This document shows, piece after piece, positions 60,246 to 64,000 of a stretch of 64,000 nt of DNA. The stretch comes from Candidatus Sulfotelmatobacter kueseliae. GTDB taxonomy: Bacteria; Acidobacteriota; Terriglobia; Terriglobales; Acidobacteriaceae. The notes under the pieces were generated by a model that did no database searches, was not told the DNA's origin, and worked only from the letters and a program-made list of their open reading frames with translations. The translations under genes were made by a program, and so were the position numbers. The stretch's first letter is position 1. Each line of letters starts with the position of its first letter. The stretch lies in NCBI GenBank assembly GCA_900290255.1, contig OMOD01000150.1, positions 6,917 through 70,916 on the forward strand, read 5' to 3'.

Positions 60246-60545
60246 ATGCAGGTTTTTCACATTCGCTATCGCAATACGCAGGGAACTCTGATGCGCATCC
60301 TGAACGCGGTTTCGCGCCGCGCGCTGGATATGCCTTCGGTGCAGGCCGCTCCCTCGGGCCGCGAACACCTGGTCACGCTGATGCTCGAGGTGAATTCCAA
60401 GCAGGTTGGCCAGCTCTACCGCGAATGGTATGCGATTGCGGACGTGATCCACGTGGGTTCCAGTTCAGCCCATGCGGCGGAGTGGGCAGGGCCGCATCCT
60501 GTGGCAGGCGTGTGTATCGAGTCGCGCGCTGCGGCCCGGGCGTAA
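60246..60545 (+). CDS. ilvN: Acetolactate synthase small subunit (short, ACT domain)
   Basis: 99 residues. One ACT domain: MQVFHIRYRNTQGTLMRILN, SRRALDMPSVQAAPSGREHL and VTLMLEVNSKQVGQLYREWY. It resembles IlvM-type short subunits and lacks the C-terminal domain of long IlvN. It should stimulate the large subunit and may carry the valine feedback site, though the short form often is weakly sensitive. A CAGGAG ribosome site precedes the ATG. Confidence 0.88.
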   Translation: MQVFHIRYRNTQGTLMRILNAVSRRALDMPSVQAAPSGREHLVTLMLEVNSKQVGQLYREWYAIADVIHVGSSSAHAAEWAGPHPVAGVCIESRAAARA

Positions 60546-60549
60546 CTGA

Positions 60550-60637
60550 ATTGCGGATTTTAGATTGCAGATTGCAGTTTCTGGCGACGAGTCGTGTCCA
60601 ATCTGAAATCTACCATCTAAAATCTGCAATTCAAGAC
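60550..60637. repeat. R5 short-word inverted repeat between ilvN and ilvD
   Basis: TTGCGGATTTTAGATTGCAG and later ATCTAAAATCTGCAATTC; the arms pair over about 15 bases. Same class as 40926 and 60020. Confidence 0.65.
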
Positions 60638-60692
60638 TGAACCTGCTGCTCGCCATTCTCCATCTCCGCGGCGCATCTTATAATCTCTGACT

Positions 60693-62366
60693 ATGGATCT
60701 CAAACATATCAGCCGTGGAATCACCGACGGGCGCGACCGGGCTGGGGCGCGCTCCATGTTCAAAGCGGTTGGATTCACCGACGCCGATCTCAGCCGGCCG
60801 CTCATCGGCGTGGCCAACACCTGGATCGAAACCATGCCCTGCAACTATCACCTGCGGCGGCTCTCGGCCAAAGTGAAGGAGGGCATTCGCGCGGCCGGCG
60901 GCACGCCCATGGAATTCAACACCATCGCCATTTCTGACGGCGAAACCATGGGCACCGAGGGCATGCGGGCGTCGCTGGTGAGCCGCGAGCTGATCGCCGA
61001 CTCGATTGAACTGGTCTGCCGCGGGCAAATGTTCGACGCGGTGGTGTGCATCGTGGGCTGCGACAAGACCATTCCGGCCGCGGCCATGGCTCTGGCGCGC
61101 ATGAACCTGCCCGGCTTGGTGCTCTATGGCGGCACGATCGCGCCCGGCAGCTATCGCGGGAAGGACGTGACCATTCAGGACGTCTTCGAGGCGATTGGGG
61201 CGAACGTTGCCGGAAAGATGAGCGACCGGGAACTCAAAGAACTCGAGGACGTGGCCTGCCCCGGCGCAGGCGCGTGCGGCGGGCAGTACACCGCGAACAC
61301 GATGTCCACCGTGATGGAGATGATCGGGCTCTCCCCGATGGGATTCAACAGCGTGCCCGCGATGGATCCCCAGAAAGACAAGATTTCGTTCGATTGCGGC
61401 AAGGTCGTGATGAACGTCCTCGAGAAAGGCCTGCGGCCGCGAGACATTCTGACGCGAGCCGCTTTCGAGAATGCGATCGCCTCGGTCGCGGCCACCGGAG
61501 GCTCGACCAACTCGGTTCTGCATCTGCTGGCGATTGCGCGCGAGGCCGGAGTCAGTCTCGAGATTGACGACTTCCAGACGGTGAGCGCGCGGACTCCTTT
61601 GCTTGCCGATCTGAAACCGTCGGGGCGATTCGTGGCGGCGGACATGCACCGTGCAGGTGGCATACGGCTGCTGGCCAAGCGGTTGCTCGGCGGCAAATAT
61701 CTGCATCCGGCAGCGATTACGGTCACCGGTCTGAACATGGCGGCTGAGGCCGAGAGCGCGGTCGAAGCCCGGGGGCAGGAAGTGATCGCTCCCCTGGCGA
61801 AGCCGCTGAAAGCCACCGGCGGTCTCGTCATTCTGAAGGGGAATCTCGCGCCGGAGGGATGCGTTGCGAAGATCAGTGGCCACGAACGGCTGGAGCAGCG
61901 CGGCCCGGCGCGCGTGTTCGAATCCGAGGAAGACGCGATGGCTGCGGTCACCGTCAAGAAAATCAGAGCCGGCGACGTGGTCGTGATTCGGAACGAAGGT
62001 CCGAAGGGCGGCCCTGGAATGCGTGAAATGCTGGGCGTGACCGCGGCGATCGTGGGCGAGGGCCTCGGCGATTCGGTGGCTCTGTTGACCGACGGCCGCT
62101 TCAGCGGCGCGACTCACGGACTGATGGCGGGACACGTTTCTCCCGAAGCCGCGCTGGGCGGTCCCATCGCGGCCGTGCGCGACGGCGACGTGATCCGCTT
62201 CGACATACGCAAGCGCGTGCTGGAAGTCGAGATCAGCGACGACGGGTTGCGCCAGCGCATGGCGCAGTGGAAGACGCCCGAACCGAGATATTCGACGGGA
62301 GTGTTCGCGAAATATGCGGCGCTGGTTTCGTCGGCGTCGCAGGGAGCGATCACGAGACCGCGCTAG
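60693..62366 (+). CDS. ilvD: Dihydroxy-acid dehydratase
   Basis: 557 residues. Iron-sulfur cluster cysteines lie in [27 protein letters not shown] and [20 protein letters not shown]. The catalytic and metal-binding Lys/Glu/Asp residues are in those segments and in [20 protein letters not shown]. It makes the 2-oxo acids for Val and Ile. Third enzyme of the pathway, here after ilvN. A frame of over 900 codons on the other strand is a shadow. Confidence 0.97.
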   Translation: MDLKHISRGITDGRDRAGARSMFKAVGFTDADLSRPLIGVANTWIETMPCNYHLRRLSAKVKEGIRAAGGTPMEFNTIAISDGETMGTEGMRASLVSRELIADSIELVCRGQMFDAVVCIVGCDKTIPAAAMALARMNLPGLVLYGGTIAPGSYRGKDVTIQDVFEAIGANVAGKMSDRELKELEDVACPGAGACGGQYTANTMSTVMEMIGLSPMGFNSVPAMDPQKDKISFDCGKVVMNVLEKGLRPRDILTRAAFENAIASVAATGGSTNSVLHLLAIAREAGVSLEIDDFQTVSARTPLLADLKPSGRFVAADMHRAGGIRLLAKRLLGGKYLHPAAITVTGLNMAAEAESAVEARGQEVIAPLAKPLKATGGLVILKGNLAPEGCVAKISGHERLEQRGPARVFESEEDAMAAVTVKKIRAGDVVVIRNEGPKGGPGMREMLGVTAAIVGEGLGDSVALLTDGRFSGATHGLMAGHVSPEAALGGPIAAVRDGDVIRFDIRKRVLEVEISDDGLRQRMAQWKTPEPRYSTGVFAKYAALVSSASQGAITRPR

Positions 62367-62371
62367 TTTGA

Positions 62372-62432
62372 GGGAGCCCCGGACGCCCTCGTCCGGGGTT
62401 GCATCGGGCGGACGAGGCGTCCGCCGCTCCAC
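62372..62432. repeat. R1 palindromes between ilvD and leuC
   Basis: GAGCCCCGGACGCCCTCG joined to GGGCGGACGAGGCGTCCGC and GCTCCACG, in inverted order (REPIN-like). The reading frame of leuC is open through them upstream to 62314, but the real start is after the repeat. Confidence 0.85.
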
Positions 62433-62442
62433 GATACTCGTG

Positions 62443-63852
62443 ATGACGATGAAGAAAACACTATTCGAGAAGATTTGGGATGCGCACCTGGTGGCGCAGC
62501 CGGCGGGGCGGTCGTCCATTCTGTATATCGACCTGCATCTGGTGCATGAGGTGACCTCGCCGCAGGCGTTTGACGGGTTGCGCGCTGCCGGGCGCAAGGT
62601 TCGCCAGCCTGCGCGCACGGTGGCCACCGTCGACCACAACATTCCTACCGAGCCGCGTGGCACTCCGATTACCGACCTCGTCGCCGCGAAACAGATCGCA
62701 GCCCTGCAACAGAACTGCAAGGAGTTCGGCATCCGGCTGTTCGACATGGATTCGCCGGAGCAAGGCATCGTGCACGTGATCGGTCCGGAACTGGGGCTGA
62801 CGCAACCGGGCCTGACCATCGTCTGCGGCGACAGCCACACCAGCACCCACGGAGCTTTCGGAGCGCTGGCCTTCGGCATCGGAACGTCTGAAGTCGAGCA
62901 CGTACTGGCCACGCAGTGCCTGGCACAGCAGAAACCGAAAACGATGCAGATTGACGTGCGCGGACGGCTGGCCCCGGGCGTCACCGCGAAAGACCTGGCG
63001 CTCGGAATCATCGGGCAAATCGGCACCGACGGCGCGACCGGACACGTGATCGAATACGCGGGACCGGCCGTGCGTGAGCTGTCGATGGAAGGCCGCATGA
63101 CCCTGTGCAACATGAGCATTGAGGCGGGAGCGCGCGCCGGCATGGTAGCGCCGGATGAAACGACCATCGCGTATGTGAAGGGGAAGCGCTTCGCTCCGCG
63201 GGATGCCGAGTGGGAGAAAGCGGTCGCGCATTGGCGCGGCCTGCCGACCGATGCGGGAGCGGCCTTCGACAAGGTGGTGGAGATTGATGCCACCCAGCTC
63301 TCGCCATTTGTGACCTGGGGGACAAATCCCGGCATGGTCGCACCGGTAACGGGCCAGGTGCCCGAACTCAATGGCTTGGCGGACACTGAGCGGCGTGCAG
63401 CCGAACTGGCATTGCAATACATGGGACTCGAACCGGGACGGCGGATTGAAGAGATCGCAATCGATCGCGTATTCATCGGATCGTGCACCAACTCGCGCAT
63501 CGAAGACCTGCGTGCCGCAGCGCGAGTGGCCAGGGGGCATCACGTGAACACGAAAGTGCGGGCGATGGTGGTGCCGGGATCGCAGGCGGTGAAGCGGGCG
63601 GCGGAGCAGGAAGGGTTGCACCGGATTTTCCTGGATGCCGGCTTTGAATGGCGTGAGTCAGGGTGTTCGATGTGCCTGGGAATGAATCCCGACATTTTGC
63701 AGCCTGGGGAACGCTGCGCGTCGACCAGCAATCGCAATTTCGAGGGCCGCCAGGGGCGCGGCGGACGGACGCATCTGGTCAGTCCGATGATGGCTGCAGC
63801 GGCGGCGATTGCCGGGCATTTCACCGATATTCGGAATTGGAAGTTTCAATGA
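62443..63852 (+). CDS. leuC: 3-isopropylmalate dehydratase large subunit
   Basis: 469 residues from the ATG at 62443 ([20 protein letters not shown]); the open frame before it (from 62314) is repeat-derived Arg-rich sequence and is rejected. 4Fe-4S cluster cysteines lie in [13 protein letters not shown] and [12 protein letters not shown], and [20 protein letters not shown] carries active-site residues. It isomerises isopropylmalate together with LeuD, which should follow beyond the window or elsewhere. Confidence 0.97.
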   Translation: MTMKKTLFEKIWDAHLVAQPAGRSSILYIDLHLVHEVTSPQAFDGLRAAGRKVRQPARTVATVDHNIPTEPRGTPITDLVAAKQIAALQQNCKEFGIRLFDMDSPEQGIVHVIGPELGLTQPGLTIVCGDSHTSTHGAFGALAFGIGTSEVEHVLATQCLAQQKPKTMQIDVRGRLAPGVTAKDLALGIIGQIGTDGATGHVIEYAGPAVRELSMEGRMTLCNMSIEAGARAGMVAPDETTIAYVKGKRFAPRDAEWEKAVAHWRGLPTDAGAAFDKVVEIDATQLSPFVTWGTNPGMVAPVTGQVPELNGLADTERRAAELALQYMGLEPGRRIEEIAIDRVFIGSCTNSRIEDLRAAARVARGHHVNTKVRAMVVPGSQAVKRAAEQEGLHRIFLDAGFEWRESGCSMCLGMNPDILQPGERCASTSNRNFEGRQGRGGRTHLVSPMMAAAAAIAGHFTDIRNWKFQ

Positions 63853-64000
63853 GCGGGATAGCAATGATCACAGGGGCTAAAGCCCAAACACATTCAACGC
63901 TTTTTACGCGGCCCTTAAGGGCCGCTCTTCCACGACGTTCGTCAGTTTTTCAGCAGGCTCTGAGGTCGTGCTCTTCTCAAGACTTCGTCGTTGCCAGGAT
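63853..64000. repeat. R3 repeats downstream of leuC, to window end
   Basis: AGGGGCTAAAGCCC at 63872-63885, then GCGGCCCTTAAGGGCCGC with TCTTCCACGACG to 63937, and a GTCGTGCTCTTC block. An ATG overlapping the leuC stop opens a 50-codon frame to the window end, but it is read through the repeat and does not look like LeuD. Confidence 0.7.

Noticed and set aside
62314-62442. N-terminal extension of leuC
   Set aside because: It overlaps the end of ilvD and an R1 pair and encodes Arg-rich sequence; LeuC homology begins at 62443.
60678-63500. A 940-codon open frame antisense to ilvD and leuC
   Set aside because: High GC shadow of two well-defined genes; no domain seen.
63849-64000. Open frame beginning at an ATG overlapping the leuC stop
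   Set aside because: It is read through an R3 repeat and does not resemble LeuD; the overlap start is probably chance.

Overview
The window is a GC-rich chromosomal segment of a Gram-negative heterotroph. The lpxC lipid A gene, TonB-type domains, PilZ regulators, the protein families and the dense short palindromic repeats suggest an acidobacterium of the Terriglobia type. That placement is inferred from family recognition and was not tested by a search.

Layout. 1-6.5 kb: TonB-domain protein (cut by the window edge), an S41 protease-like protein without its catalytic Ser and Lys, a ParE/RelE toxin-antitoxin pair, a class A penicillin-binding protein, an NTF2-like protein and a DoxX-like membrane protein. 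6.6-10.9 kb: glnS and gltX on the minus strand, separated by a REP-associated tyrosine transposase (RAYT) embedded in its own palindromes. 11-17.6 kb: a GAF-GGDEF-HD-GYP protein, a short-chain dehydrogenase, a LolA-like secreted protein and two small genes. 17.6-20.1 kb: a more AT-rich accessory island between 23-bp direct repeats. It carries an IS4-type transposase with a SWIM zinc finger, a leaderless zinc-ribbon microprotein, an unknown protein and two adjacent abnormal tRNA genes. 20.1-34.5 kb: lpxC, a frameshifted secreted protein, PilZ regulators, folK, an M23 peptidase, a hydrolase, thiL, a DUF374 acyltransferase, fabF and acpP. 34.9-50.9 kb: dtd, folP, DUF488, cytochrome c, selA, acpS, infC-rpmI-rplT-pheS-pheT, lexA, trxA, an anti-sigma/sigma pair and an ARPP-1 protein. 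51-64 kb: HEAT-repeat and beta-propeller proteins, ferredoxin reductase, a TetR regulator, a TonB-domain protein, PPK2, and a branched-chain amino acid cluster ilvC-ilvB-ilvN-ilvD-leuC.

Most exciting content. (1) In the island, the minus strand of 19192-19282 folds without a mismatch into a class II tRNA with a 9-bp acceptor stem and a 3-bp T stem (9/3 cloverleaf), a long variable arm, G73, encoded CCA and a GCA (Cys) anticodon. This is an allo-tRNA-like gene with serine/selenocysteine-type features. Six bases upstream lies a tRNA with a Glu-like body but a UGC (Ala) anticodon. Together they look like a mobile tRNA cassette able to decode Cys and Ala codons with other amino acids. A selA gene lies about 18 kb away. 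(2) Mobile palindromes are inserted in frame inside at least five housekeeping genes (gltX twice, thiL, folP, selA twice, pheT twice), adding about 15-50 residues each, in the manner of Rickettsia palindromic elements. A RAYT gene that could mobilise one family is present. (3) A 47-bp tandem duplication switches the reading frame of a secreted protein gene.

Four palindrome families are used below. R1: core CGGACGAGGGCGTCCG. R2: GTCTCGC...GCGAGAC followed by GGGGCACCC. R3: GGCTAAAGCC or GCGCTAAAGCGC followed by GCTCTTCCACG. R4: about 115 bp bounded by GTCATCCC and GGGATGAC. A fifth group (R5) is made of short-word hairpins that stay between genes.
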